Source of the DNA: Clostridium tagluense
GTDB taxonomy: Bacteria; Bacillota; Clostridia; Clostridiales; Clostridiaceae
Length of the DNA: 64,000 bases
Direction: 5' to 3'
Assembly: GCF_003865095.1 (NCBI RefSeq)
Contig: NZ_BHYK01000003.1
Location: forward strand, 96,912-160,911
Part shown: one piece after another, positions 7,141 to 15,693 of the stretch
Layout of the letters: each line of letters opens with the position of its first letter
How positions within the stretch are numbered: position 1 is the first letter of the stretch
Translations under genes and position numbers: made by a program
Notes under the pieces: model-generated
The model's input: the letters and a program-made list of their open reading frames with translations, nothing else
Told to the model about the DNA's origin: nothing
Databases searched by the model: none

Positions 7141-7165
7141 AGTTGAGAATTGAGAATGAAAAGTT
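7141..7165. repeat. Single CAACTCTC-type repeat unit
   Basis: AGTTGAGAATTGAGAATGAA, a lone degenerate unit in the long flagellin leader; same family as 5652-5722, 7889-8080 and 10155-10257. Confidence 0.5.
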
Positions 7166-7217
7166 ACTCTAAATTCTCTTTTGATTCATGAACTCATATT
7201 TTTAAGTTCTAATATTT

Positions 7218-7244
7218 ATATCGTGGGTTTAATTACATACTTTA
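7218..7244 (-). promoter_or_regulatory. Sigma-D promoter for long flagellin
   Basis: Minus strand TAAA, exactly 15 bases, CACGATAT, close to TAAA-N15-GCCGATAA. A long leader of about 150 nt to the ATG at 7058. Confidence 0.83.
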
Positions 7245-7273
7245 TAGTTTTTTAAAATTATTTTATTATTTTA

Positions 7274-7768
7274 TTATTTTATTAATTTTAAATGAGCTAT
7301 ATCAGTCATATTTTTACCGGTAATAGCTTCAACAACAGTTAGATCATTTGACAAAGCATCAATTTTACCATTAGTTTCTTTAAACTCAGCTTTCATTTCG
7401 CCAGACAATTTTACCACTTCATGAGTTACATTATCCATATCAGCTTTATTAAATTCTGCCGCAATTTTTAGTGAACCAAGAATTGCACCATGTTCTTTAA
7501 ATTGAGTTTGAATAAGTTTTTGATTTTCCTTTAGTTCTTTAACATCACTTTGGGTTAATCTTTGAGTTTCTTTTAATTCTTTAACATCACTTTGAGTTAA
7601 TCTTTGAGTTTCTTTTAGTTCTTTAACATCACTTTGAGTTAATCTTTGAGTTTCTTTTAGTTCTTTAATTTCTTTTTCTACTCCATTAAATCTTTTATTT
7701 ACATCGGTTTTAAAACTTATTAACTCACCATACATTTTCTCTAATAATTCAAAAGCCTTATCTTCCAT
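7274..7768 (-). CDS. Coiled-coil protein with 14-residue tandem repeats
   Basis: 164-aa soluble protein with no recognised enzymatic motif. Residues about 36-77 consist of three near-identical 14-residue units (ELKETQRLTQSDVK), mirrored by 42-bp direct repeats in the DNA (about 7532-7664). The rest is heptad-rich and charged, so the protein should form an extended coiled coil. No signal peptide or membrane segment. ATG preceded by GGGAGTG. It lies between the fliT terminator and the long flagellin promoter on the flagellar strand, but a flagellar role is not established. The identical 42-bp repeats make copy-number variation likely. Confidence 0.8.
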   Translation of the reverse strand: MEDKAFELLEKMYGELISFKTDVNKRFNGVEKEIKELKETQRLTQSDVKELKETQRLTQSDVKELKETQRLTQSDVKELKENQKLIQTQFKEHGAILGSLKIAAEFNKADMDNVTHEVVKLSGEMKAEFKETNGKIDALSNDLTVVEAITGKNMTDIAHLKLIK

Positions 7769-7888
7769 AACAATACACTCCCTACAACTTAATTGTAGTA
7801 CTATTATACACTAATTACCCCACTTTATGAATCATATAATTTTTCCCACTTAGGGGAGGGATAACATAAATAACAAGTCAACTTGACT

Positions 7889-8080
7889 AGTTGATAATTG
7901 AGAATTGAAAGTTGAGAGTGAATGATTTTTTTTCTAACGAAAAAATTAAAATTGAATTATGCCTAAAGGCATAGAAAATGCAATAAACGCAGTTTTTACT
8001 TTCTTTTTAATTTTAAGATTTTTCTGCGACAACAGAAAAATCATCCTTAACTCTCAACTCTCCACTTTTAACTCTCAACT
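7889..8080. repeat. About 190-bp inverted-repeat element of CAACTCTC type
   Basis: This fills most of the gene-free stretch 7769-8132. The left end (AGTTGATAATTGAGAATTGA ... GATTTTT) and the right end (AAAAATCATCCTTAACTCTC ... TCTCAACT) are inverted relatives. Inside are small palindromes (TATGCC-TAAA-GGCATA) and the hairpin GATTTTTCTG / CAGAAAAATC (8017-8042), which is shared with 2410-2435. No reading frame is seen. MITE- or REP-like in appearance. Confidence 0.6.
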
Positions 8081-8099
8081 ATAAAAGCTGTTTCCTAGC

Positions 8100-8131
8100 A
8101 AAAAACAGTGAACAATTGCCCACTGTTTTTT
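8100..8131 (-). terminator. Terminator of the flgM-fliT operon
   Basis: Minus strand AAAAAACAGUG, 10-base loop, CACUGUUUUUU: perfect 11-bp stem with U run directly after the fliT-like stop. Confidence 0.87.
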
Positions 8132-8132
8132 A

Positions 8133-8474
8133 TCATATTTGTTTATTAAACATACTTGCATTATTATAAAAACTCTTATTATAATTATTATTAGCATTTT
8201 TAGTTACTTGTATTTTATTTAATTCTTGCTTTGTATCTTCTTTTTTTGTTTGCATTAGTTTTAATAATTCATGTTGCACCTTTAATATATCCAGTTCATC
8301 ACATATATCCGTAAATTCTTCAGTAGTATATTGCAATTTTTCCATATTTTCAATAATCACTTGTCTATTATCTAATAAAGCATCTAATTTATGAATTTCA
8401 TCCTGCTGCAGCGCCCTTATAAGTTCCATAGTTGCCTGCTTGAATTGTACTAATTGTTGCATCAATTCTTTCAT
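8133..8474 (-). CDS. fliT: FliT-like flagellar export chaperone
   Basis: 113-aa helical, charged protein directly after fliD and last gene of the operon. Position, size, helical content and Gln/Glu/Lys-rich composition fit the FliT family, which in other bacteria chaperones the cap protein FliD. Sequence similarity to FliT is weak by eye, so the assignment rests mainly on synteny (fliS-fliD-fliT). The C-terminal 20 residues are Asn-rich and probably disordered. ATG preceded by GGGAGCG. Confidence 0.65.
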   Translation of the reverse strand: MKELMQQLVQFKQATMELIRALQQDEIHKLDALLDNRQVIIENMEKLQYTTEEFTDICDELDILKVQHELLKLMQTKKEDTKQELNKIQVTKNANNNYNKSFYNNASMFNKQI

Positions 8475-8509
8475 AAAAATCGCTCCCTTCCATTTATTTT
8501 AGAAGGATT

Positions 8510-10132
8510 TTATTGTCCCCCACCCAATTGTTGCGAAAGCCAACTTGATTGGGAGTTCAGCTTATTCATAGCTGTTTCTAGTTTTGAGAACTTCAAATAA
8601 AAACTATTCTCTCTAGCTGCTAGACTTTTTATCATTTCACTTATCTTTGCATCTTTCTTTATAATATCCGCAGATAATAAAGAGCTATATTCAGTTCCAT
8701 CCCCTTTTATACCTGCTTTTTCAAGGAAAATACCCTTTTTACCACTTTTATTTGTTTTTGTTCCTGTATAATCTTCTAAAATATCCTTTATTCTTTGAAA
8801 TATACCTTGTTCATCATTTCTTTCTTTTCTTTCACTAATTGTAGCATCTGGACTATACGAAGGATGTTTTGTAGATTCCTTTGCAAACAAATTAGTAACC
8901 TGTTCACCCCTAGTTTCGATAGCAGCTTTTAGTTTTGTTTCATCTATTACAATCTGCCCTCTCTTACTTATATCCTTTGAGGTTGATAATCCAATTTCAG
9001 AAAGCGATATGCCTGCATCTGTTACTGAATCATAAAAAGCCCTTCTCATTGAGGTAAGCATATTGCCTAAATTTGCATCACCCTTGAGCAATCCTACTTT
9101 AGCCTTAGCTTCCCATTGTTTAATTTCATCTTCCTTCATGCCTGCCTTCTGTTCATCACTAAGTGGAAGATACTTATATTGCTTCTTTTCATCAGCCTTT
9201 CCGCTAACTTTTTCTACTAGTGCATTGTATTTACCTATGAACTCTTTAATTTTATCACAAGTTTTTTGGGAATTTCCAGTAACGGTAAGGGTTGTTGTGC
9301 CGGCTTGGTTTAATGCATAGTTAACTCCATCTATAGAAAAATTATTACTAGTTTTTCCAATAACAGGAGTCGCTATAGTCGATCCTGGAGGTGTTATTGT
9401 GACTTCAGCCTCTGTTCCAGGTACAACAGCTGTTTTTAAATTTAATTTTGTTAAAATGCTCCCTGAGGTTTCTGTTACAACTAATGATGCTGACTTTCCT
9501 ATTTGTGCACTCTCCATACTAAATGTTCTTGTTAATTCACTAAAATTGAGCTTAACATTGCCATCGGTACATTTGTTAACCGCATCTATTAATTGTGATA
9601 TCGTAGCATCTTCTGATATTGTACCAGGCGTTACTGGTATTGTAGGAGCTACTAATTTTAGTTCTTTATTTTGTGTTTTACCATTAGCATCGTTATAACT
9701 AAAGTTTAAAGTTTCATTATTTAAAATTTTAAAATCACTTAATTTTGTAGTATATTTATTAAGTATATCAGATGGTGTTGTTATCGCAGTTCCATTTATC
9801 TTGTCTGCTGTAGCTAATTTAGTTACATTCACAATATAGTTTCCAGCCACCGCTCCCACAGATGCTGTAGCACTAGCCCCAGCACCAACCGCCGTTACAT
9901 CAAACCCATCATAGTTACTTTTACGCAACATATTAGTATCAGGTTTTATCACATCTAAATATGTATTTTTAATAGCGGCTGTATCTGATAATATATCCCT
10001 ATAAAGTTCCTGCCTCCAAGCTACTACTTGCCTATCCTGTTTCAGCTTATCCACTCTCATGTTATAAGGTTTCATCATTTGCTTTATAGTAGCATCCGTA
10101 TCCATTCCTGTAGCCATACCCGTAATTCTCAT
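8510..10132 (-). CDS. fliD: Flagellar filament cap protein FliD
   Basis: 540-aa cap (HAP2) that caps the filament and helps insert flagellin subunits. N-terminal FliD_N region begins MRITGMATGMDTDATIKQMM, with the typical WRQELYRDI segment near residue 50. A Thr/Ala-rich variable middle (about 100-280) is followed by the FliD C-terminal domain (IKEFIGKYNALVEKV ... ISLSEIGLST ... LNSQSSWLSQQLGG). Exported without a cleaved signal. Part of the fliS-fliD-fliT block; ribosome site AAGGAGTG. Length is within the family range. Confidence 0.95.
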   Translation of the reverse strand: MRITGMATGMDTDATIKQMMKPYNMRVDKLKQDRQVVAWRQELYRDILSDTAAIKNTYLDVIKPDTNMLRKSNYDGFDVTAVGAGASATASVGAVAGNYIVNVTKLATADKINGTAITTPSDILNKYTTKLSDFKILNNETLNFSYNDANGKTQNKELKLVAPTIPVTPGTISEDATISQLIDAVNKCTDGNVKLNFSELTRTFSMESAQIGKSASLVVTETSGSILTKLNLKTAVVPGTEAEVTITPPGSTIATPVIGKTSNNFSIDGVNYALNQAGTTTLTVTGNSQKTCDKIKEFIGKYNALVEKVSGKADEKKQYKYLPLSDEQKAGMKEDEIKQWEAKAKVGLLKGDANLGNMLTSMRRAFYDSVTDAGISLSEIGLSTSKDISKRGQIVIDETKLKAAIETRGEQVTNLFAKESTKHPSYSPDATISERKERNDEQGIFQRIKDILEDYTGTKTNKSGKKGIFLEKAGIKGDGTEYSSLLSADIIKKDAKISEMIKSLAARENSFYLKFSKLETAMNKLNSQSSWLSQQLGGGQ

Positions 10133-10154
10133 TTAATAATACACTCCTTTTTGT

Positions 10155-10257
10155 AGTTGAGAGTTGAAAATTGAAAGTTGAGAGTTATAGCTAGTTTTTA
10201 TGCTACGCATAAAAATATCCACTCTCTTCTCCAACTCTCCACTCTCAACTCTCAACT
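10155..10257. repeat. Inverted pair of CAACTCTC-type repeats between fliS and fliD
   Basis: Left arm AGTTGAGAGTTGAAAATTGA..., right arm ...CTCCACTCTCAACTCTCAACT are inverted relatives enclosing a small hairpin (TTTTTATG-CTACG-CATAAAAA). No coding frame. The transcript could fold into one long hairpin inside the operon. Confidence 0.65.
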
Positions 10258-10266
10258 GCCTCTTTC

Positions 10267-10662
10267 CTATTTTCCGCCCTTAGATACCTTATACGCCTTG
10301 TTCCAAGTATCGCGAATATCTTCAATCAGTGGTATTACTTCATTCATGATTTCTTCACTTTTCTTAATGTTAGCATCTATAAGTCTTTTTACTATAAAAT
10401 CATAAACCCTCATTAAATTCTGTGCCCATTCTCCACCCTTATCCACATCTAAGGTTGTCATTAATTCATAAAATATATTTTGAGTTTTTACAATGTTTTC
10501 GTGGGCTTTTTTAGCCTCTTTATCTAAAATGGCTTGTCTACCTATTTTCGAAAACTTTGCAGCCCCATCTACAAGCATTAGAAGCAATTGATCCTTTGAT
10601 GCGAAGTTTACACTATTATTCTTATAAGTATTAAAAGCATTTCCATACGAGTTCATTGCCAT
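10267..10662 (-). CDS. fliS: Flagellin export chaperone FliS
   Basis: 131-aa chaperone that binds the C-terminus of flagellin in the cytoplasm and prevents premature polymerisation. It has the FliS hallmarks: the N-terminal YGNAFNTYKNNSV, the DQLLLMLVDGAAKF helix, and an acidic/Trp C-terminal region (IRDTWNKAYK). Family length is 125-135 aa. In B. subtilis FliS also interacts with FliW, which is encoded about 1 kb upstream here. Start codon 7 bases after AGGTG. Confidence 0.94.
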   Translation of the reverse strand: MAMNSYGNAFNTYKNNSVNFASKDQLLLMLVDGAAKFSKIGRQAILDKEAKKAHENIVKTQNIFYELMTTLDVDKGGEWAQNLMRVYDFIVKRLIDANIKKSEEIMNEVIPLIEDIRDTWNKAYKVSKGGK

Positions 10663-10674
10663 ATTCCTTCACCT

Positions 10675-10965
10675 CTACTTTTTAGTATCTATAAAATTCC
10701 CAATACACCTTTGACCTTTTTCTAAATTCTCTTTAAAAACCTCTACGTCATATTGCGTGTTTTTAAATGCATTTACGGTTATCTTGTGATCTTTCTTATA
10801 TTTTAAAAGCTTGTCCTTAAACTCATCCTGAGACTTTGAACTATCTTTAGGATTTCTATCCTTATTTACAGATATTGATTCTTTTCTATGAATTATACCA
10901 GACTTGGTTGTATCCTTAACTCTCTGTCTTATTTCAACATCAATCTTATTTAATTTAAATTCCAT
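10675..10965 (-). CDS. Hypothetical protein in flagellar operon
   Basis: 96-aa Lys-rich hydrophilic protein, 12 bp upstream of fliS and 72 bp after flaG. No recognised domain, no membrane segment or signal. The middle (about 25-65) is rich in Lys, Asp and Ser, suggesting disorder. A ribosome site (GGAGGGG) precedes the ATG. Its place between flaG and fliS suggests a part in filament assembly or export; a DUF-type flagellar accessory protein cannot be excluded. Confidence 0.75.
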   Translation of the reverse strand: MEFKLNKIDVEIRQRVKDTTKSGIIHRKESISVNKDRNPKDSSKSQDEFKDKLLKYKKDHKITVNAFKNTQYDVEVFKENLEKGQRCIGNFIDTKK

Positions 10966-11037
10966 AATACCCCTCCTAAATTTTCCTTAAAGGGTTACTT
11001 TTTTTATTCTAAAAATCACTCCTCTTATTCTAAGTGA

Positions 11038-11370
11038 TTACGCCTTTTTATATATTAAAACACCAGCCATTTCGCACATTTTAGCTACCATATCTAGTAT
11101 TTTTTTCGATGGAATTTCTTTTATCACTTCATTAGTTTTGTCATCAATTACCCTTATAATCATTTGGTTAATTACATCATGCTTTTCATATTGCAGATGC
11201 GTACCTTCGCCTTCTAAAAGTTTATTTATTTTGCTTACTGCGTTTTTAACTTCTTTTTCACTTAGTGAATTATTAATTTCAGCACCCTTTGGAATCTTAA
11301 TGTTTTTTGGTGCCTTATAAATTTTTTCGAATTCTAATGGCTTATTTTGACTAATATCCCCAATATCCAT
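11038..11370 (-). CDS. flaG: FlaG family protein
   Basis: 110-aa protein with the FlaG signature in its second half: AVSKINKLLEGEGTHLQYEKH, VIRVIDDKTNEVIKEIPSKKILDMVAKMCEMAGVLIYKKA. FlaG family proteins influence filament length. The N-terminal 50 residues are variable, as usual. It lies just after csrA (14 bp) in the flgM operon. Cytoplasmic/exported status not determinable by eye. Confidence 0.9.
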   Translation of the reverse strand: MDIGDISQNKPLEFEKIYKAPKNIKIPKGAEINNSLSEKEVKNAVSKINKLLEGEGTHLQYEKHDVINQMIIRVIDDKTNEVIKEIPSKKILDMVAKMCEMAGVLIYKKA

Positions 11371-11384
11371 GTTTGCCTCCCAAT

Positions 11385-11600
11385 TTATTTTTTTAATTTA
11401 TCTAAAGCTGAAACATCAAAAATCATAGCTCTTTTATTTTCATCTGTAACTTCTTTATAAAGTTCACTTCTTAAAATACCAATTTCTTTTGGTGCACTTA
11501 TAGCAATTTTCACAGAGCCACTTTCAATCTTAACGATAGTTATTTCCACATCATCACCTATTAATAGGGATTCACCTTTTTTCCTGCTTATTACTAACAT
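11385..11600 (-). CDS. csrA: Translational regulator CsrA (full-length)
   Basis: 71-aa canonical Csr[21 protein letters not shown] matches the family N-terminus, with Leu4, and [16 protein letters not shown] contains the conserved Arg44; a C-terminal helix and tail follow. It dimerises and binds AGGA/ANGGA hairpins to repress translation; in Firmicutes flagellin is the main target and FliW the antagonist. The gene follows fliW by 41 bp, the arrangement of the FliW-CsrA-flagellin partner switch. Ribosome site AAGGAGGAGG. Its leader could pair CTCC with GGAG and partly hide that site. Third csrA-family gene within 10 kb. Confidence 0.96.
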   Translation of the reverse strand: MLVISRKKGESLLIGDDVEITIVKIESGSVKIAISAPKEIGILRSELYKEVTDENKRAMIFDVSALDKLKK

Positions 11601-11641
11601 TTAGACCTCCTCCTTGCACTTTCTGGAGTACATAACAATTA

Positions 11642-12076
11642 TTATTTATTGTCTAATCTAAATAAAGGTTGTTTTATTTTATATTTATCATTATCTAATA
11701 TTAGTTGTTCCCCTAATCTTTGTTTTATATTAATAATTATAGGCGCTTTTAAATTAGTAGTCATATCTTCAATATTTGAATTTAAATTTACTGTAGTTAA
11801 TACCAACACTTCATCTGGCCCAGATATTTGAAGTTCCTTTATATAGGTGTCAGGTATTTTAAATTCATAATCCACTGCGATGGTAAAGGGTGATACTAAA
11901 ACTAAACCAACTTCTATGTCCTCGATTGAATGTAACATACTGAAAGTTTCATTGCTTTCCAATGGAAACATTATGAAATCCCTCAATTCCTTAAACCCCG
12001 GTAACCCCTTTTTAAAAACTATGACATCTTCATCACTATACTGTTGAACTCCATGGTACCTAGTAACTAGCTCCAT
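11642..12076 (-). CDS. fliW: Flagellar assembly factor FliW
   Basis: 144-aa FliW. Motifs: FKKGLPGFKELRDFIMFPLE near residue 25-45, MLHSIEDIEVGLVLVSPF and VLTTVNLNSNIEDMTTNLKAPIIIN. FliW binds either flagellin or CsrA; when cytoplasmic flagellin is high, FliW is sequestered, CsrA is free and flagellin translation stops. Adjacent to csrA and downstream of flgL, as in Bacillus. Ribosome site AAGGAGTGG. The lone CAACTCTC-type unit at 12111-12129 lies in the upstream spacer. Confidence 0.95.
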   Translation of the reverse strand: MELVTRYHGVQQYSDEDVIVFKKGLPGFKELRDFIMFPLESNETFSMLHSIEDIEVGLVLVSPFTIAVDYEFKIPDTYIKELQISGPDEVLVLTTVNLNSNIEDMTTNLKAPIIINIKQRLGEQLILDNDKYKIKQPLFRLDNK

Positions 12077-12136
12077 ATTACAAATCCACTCCTTTACTAA
12101 AAATCATTTTCAACTCTCAATTCTCAACTTTAAATC

Positions 12137-13801
12137 CTACCTCAAGTAATCCATTAACGAAGGCTGAAGTACCTTAGCACTAGTTTGAAGCGATGCCATA
12201 TATACAGTTTGCAAAGTAGCAAATTCCATTGTTTTTTCTGTAATGTCTATATCCTGTGTTCTTGACAAAATTTCCGTCATATTAAAATTTGCTTCTACAT
12301 TTCTATCTTCAGCGCTTTCCATTCTATTTTGCTTAGCACCAACCTCAGAGCGGAGCTTTAAAACATTTGTCATAGCTGCTTTTATTCCTGTCAAGTCTGT
12401 CTTTGTCAATTCTTTAACTTTATCCGGGTCAGCAGAATCAAGATGGTCTGTAATATTTTTTAAAAGGTCCATGAGATTATCAGTACCCGTTCCATAATTT
12501 ATAACTTGTGATGCTGTAATGTTATAATCCATAGTTACGCCTTGGGATACTTCTACCAATAGCATGTTTGGTCCCTGACTTAGTCCTAGATCTTTAGTTG
12601 TAGTTCCATTACCAATATCAGAGAATGTTATGGCGCCTGATGTACTTCCAATTTCAAATGTCCCATCAGCAGTTTCTTTAACTGTAACCGGTTGAATAAC
12701 CCCAGGAGGTGCCGTCGCATTATTAGAAGCTGTTATAGCGGTATTAATATTTGTTTGAAGCGTAGTAGCTACCACTTCCATAGTGGTTGTTCCACTTGTA
12801 ATCCCAGGATCTATTGTTACTGGCATTGGGACTCCATTTAAGGATATATTGAATGTTCCCCCTGCAACTACTGTTTTACCATTATATATGTAAGCACCCT
12901 TATTTGCCGTCCCACCTGTATTGGATAATATTTTTGCGCCTATTGACGTATTTAATCCACCAGCATTAAGTGTAACTTCCGATTTCATTCCAGTGCTACC
13001 ACTTTGTAAAACCATCTTGTTATCTTTATCTAAATAACCATTAATATGTGAAACTCCCTTACCTGAAGCATCTATTGCTGAATTAATCTTACTTACAAAA
13101 ATATCTTTAATTGAATCTAAAGTAGAATTCGATGCTGATGATAAATTAGCATTAATTTGTGTCTTTTGATCAGCAGTTAATGCTGCATTCCAATCAACTG
13201 TAATCTCCGCTCCATCTATATTAAATTTATCCGTTCCAAAAGTTACACCAGACATATCACCCTTTAATCCATTGGCAGAAGTCATTGTTCCTGGTGTAAG
13301 TTTAGTAGCTACCTTTGGCTTTATATTGGAAACTAACTCTGTATTCTCACCTAGGGTCTTTGTTCCTGCCGGTTTACTTGTTCCGTCTGCTCCTCCAAAA
13401 ATATACTTACCATCAAAGCTGGTATTTAGTATTTGTGAAATTTCTCCTATTCTTTGATTTATTTCGTCCTTAATAGCTTTTCTCTCATTAATACTGTAGG
13501 AACCATTTCCAGAAGATACTAAAAGTTCTTCAATTCTTCCCACTACATTCCCTACTTGTCCTAATGCTGTATCCGTTGTGTCAAGGAAATTTATTGAATC
13601 TTTAATATTATTATTATATTGTTTATTTGCATCTATATCTGAATACATTTGCATTATCCTGGTGGCTTTAAAAGGGTCATCCGAAGCTTTTCTTATTTGT
13701 TTACCAGAAGTCATTTGACTCTGCAATGTATTCATATTATTTAAATTTGTTCTCATGTCTGTTAAAAAATCATCTGATAGTGTTTTATTTGTTACTCTCA
13801 T
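12137..13801 (-). CDS. flgL: Hook-filament junction protein FlgL, enlarged
   Basis: 554-aa HAP3. N-terminal flagellin-like region MRVTNKTLSDDFLTDMRTNLNNMN, QMTSGKQIRKASDDPFKATRIM, and a C-terminal flagellin-like helix (RLTRTQDIDITEKTMEFATLQTVY region ... LQPSLMDYLR). FlgL is usually about 300 aa; here roughly 250 extra residues rich in Thr, Gly and Asn fill the centre (about 170-430), presumably an exposed beta domain. Reading frame is intact. It follows flgK in the flgM operon, 38 bp apart. Confidence 0.94.
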   Translation of the reverse strand: MRVTNKTLSDDFLTDMRTNLNNMNTLQSQMTSGKQIRKASDDPFKATRIMQMYSDIDANKQYNNNIKDSINFLDTTDTALGQVGNVVGRIEELLVSSGNGSYSINERKAIKDEINQRIGEISQILNTSFDGKYIFGGADGTSKPAGTKTLGENTELVSNIKPKVATKLTPGTMTSANGLKGDMSGVTFGTDKFNIDGAEITVDWNAALTADQKTQINANLSSASNSTLDSIKDIFVSKINSAIDASGKGVSHINGYLDKDNKMVLQSGSTGMKSEVTLNAGGLNTSIGAKILSNTGGTANKGAYIYNGKTVVAGGTFNISLNGVPMPVTIDPGITSGTTTMEVVATTLQTNINTAITASNNATAPPGVIQPVTVKETADGTFEIGSTSGAITFSDIGNGTTTKDLGLSQGPNMLLVEVSQGVTMDYNITASQVINYGTGTDNLMDLLKNITDHLDSADPDKVKELTKTDLTGIKAAMTNVLKLRSEVGAKQNRMESAEDRNVEANFNMTEILSRTQDIDITEKTMEFATLQTVYMASLQTSAKVLQPSLMDYLR

Positions 13802-13839
13802 ATCTTCACCCCTTAATTAATAGATATAATTCCTATTAT

Positions 13840-15678
13840 TTATCTCTTTAAGCCATTAATAACCACATCTAAAAGTTGATCAACGGTTGAAATAATCTTT
13901 GCATTAGCTTGATAAGCATGTTGATATTGAATCATATTAACCATTTCTTCATCCAATGATACCCCCGATATAGAGGTTCTTGATTTCTCGAGGCTTGCTA
14001 TTAGTGTTCCTTGGTTCTTTACAATTGTTTTTGCCCCTTGGTTTTCAATAGCTACTCTATTTACTGTATCCTTAAAATAACTACCAATAGTCATTCCATT
14101 TAAGTTAGAATTAACCGTCTCCACCCCTAAAGTAGTATCTAGAGTAAATTTATCTTTTAAAAACATATCCCTTGTTGTTTTGCTATCTATATTTTGAATC
14201 TCTAATCTAACATCTTTAAGGCTTGAAATTGCTAATGCTCTATCTCCGTCTGTTGCTCCTGGAGTATCACCTTTTCCTACCCTGATTTTCATAACATCAT
14301 CAAGGATGTCTTTGCTAACAGAAATATTTCCAGCTGTTATTTCTTCCTCTTTGCCTGAATCCTTATTAATAAAAAATTTAAGTGCATCTTTAGTTGCGTC
14401 ACTTTCACCGCTATGCACTGCATTTATTGAAAATGCAATACTCTTAGCTAAACCATTTAACTCGCCCACATATTTATCAATTTCTTCTTGTACAGACATA
14501 TAGCCCTTAAGCTCTCCACTTTTAGGTTGAAAAAGTTTAATATTTATCTTAGTATCTGTTGGTGTTGTCTCAGTAGCTACCGTAGTTTTTCCTGTTTTCC
14601 CCAATGGAACCTTAACATTATTAGAATCCTTCCCCTCAATTCTATTTCCACTTACATCTATAGCATAGCCTTCCTTATCTGCCCAAAGCACTCTACCTTG
14701 ATCTAAGCTTTTATAGTCAGAACTACTTAAAGTCATGGTCATAATCACTTTATTCTTTTCCGTTGAGGTATCGCCATTTTTGTAATAACTTACTTCATAA
14801 ATTCCAGCTTCACCTGGTTTTTGTACAGCAGGCGGTTCAGTAGGTGGTACAATACCTTTTGGTACAATACTTTTCACATAAGAAAACCTGCTAACCTGAT
14901 CACTAGGATTGGATTTCACAAGGTAAAGGTCTTTAGTTGCATCGGCTCCTCCTACATTGTCAAGTGGTTTAAGATCTTCTCCTGCTAAGGATTTTTTATC
15001 AATATTAATACCAAATTTTAAGCTTAGCTTATCTACTAGTAAGTCCCTTTTATCCATTAAATCATTAGGTTCATTCCCACCAACTTTTACACTTATAACC
15101 TGTTGATTTAAGTCATTTAGTTGATTAAGCATGCTATTTATATCTACAACAGTCTGACCAACAACATCTTGACTGCCACCTTTTAGCTTTATCAACTGAT
15201 TATAAGTATTATTTAATTCATCGGTCAAAGCTTTAGATTGCTGTGCCACTACTGTTCTTGCATTTGAACTTTCTGCATGTTTTGAAAGCTCACTCCAAGA
15301 GTCAAAAGTCTTTCCTAGTAAGGTTGACACACCCGTATCGCTAGGCTCATTCATAATACCCTCAATTTCCCTTAGGAAACTTTCTCTTCCTTCATACCAG
15401 CCCTTAGTACCATTCTCCACTCTTACCTGGTAATCTAAAAACGTGTCTCTAATTCTTGTTATAGAGGAAATCTGTACACCTGTACCTAATTGTCCTGGTC
15501 CCATAGCATTATTCATAGAAGGCATACCAGCTGGTCTTGTAGTTTCCATAGTAGCCCTTTGCCTTGAATATCCGTCTGTCTTAGCATTTGATATATTGTG
15601 TGCTGTTACATTAATAGCTGTTTGTTGAGCTTCCATTCCTCTTTTAGCTATATTAAAAGTTCCAAATAATCCTGACAT
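13840..15678 (-). CDS. flgK: Hook-filament junction protein FlgK
   Basis: 612-aa HAP1. Start taken at ATG (MSGLFGTFNIAKRGMEAQQT), 8 bases after GAGGTG; an upstream in-frame GTG overlaps the ribosome site. Rod/hook family signature TAINVTAHNISNAKTDGYSR near residue 25 and C-terminal LDEEMVNMIQYQHAYQANAK. The middle is longer than in Bacillus. Forms the first hook-filament junction ring. Preceded by flgN (its chaperone) with a 15-bp gap. Confidence 0.95.
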   Translation of the reverse strand: MSGLFGTFNIAKRGMEAQQTAINVTAHNISNAKTDGYSRQRATMETTRPAGMPSMNNAMGPGQLGTGVQISSITRIRDTFLDYQVRVENGTKGWYEGRESFLREIEGIMNEPSDTGVSTLLGKTFDSWSELSKHAESSNARTVVAQQSKALTDELNNTYNQLIKLKGGSQDVVGQTVVDINSMLNQLNDLNQQVISVKVGGNEPNDLMDKRDLLVDKLSLKFGINIDKKSLAGEDLKPLDNVGGADATKDLYLVKSNPSDQVSRFSYVKSIVPKGIVPPTEPPAVQKPGEAGIYEVSYYKNGDTSTEKNKVIMTMTLSSSDYKSLDQGRVLWADKEGYAIDVSGNRIEGKDSNNVKVPLGKTGKTTVATETTPTDTKINIKLFQPKSGELKGYMSVQEEIDKYVGELNGLAKSIAFSINAVHSGESDATKDALKFFINKDSGKEEEITAGNISVSKDILDDVMKIRVGKGDTPGATDGDRALAISSLKDVRLEIQNIDSKTTRDMFLKDKFTLDTTLGVETVNSNLNGMTIGSYFKDTVNRVAIENQGAKTIVKNQGTLIASLEKSRTSISGVSLDEEMVNMIQYQHAYQANAKIISTVDQLLDVVINGLKR

Positions 15679-15693
15679 CTCTTTCACCTCATA

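Noticed and set aside
7532-7664. CRISPR-like array from the 42-bp direct repeats
   Set aside because: Repeats are contiguous without spacers and encode repeating peptide units.
9063-9698. Open frames on the plus strand opposite fliD, flgL, cheB, purL and others
   Set aside because: They lack ribosome sites, lie wholly opposite well-supported genes and show no family motifs.
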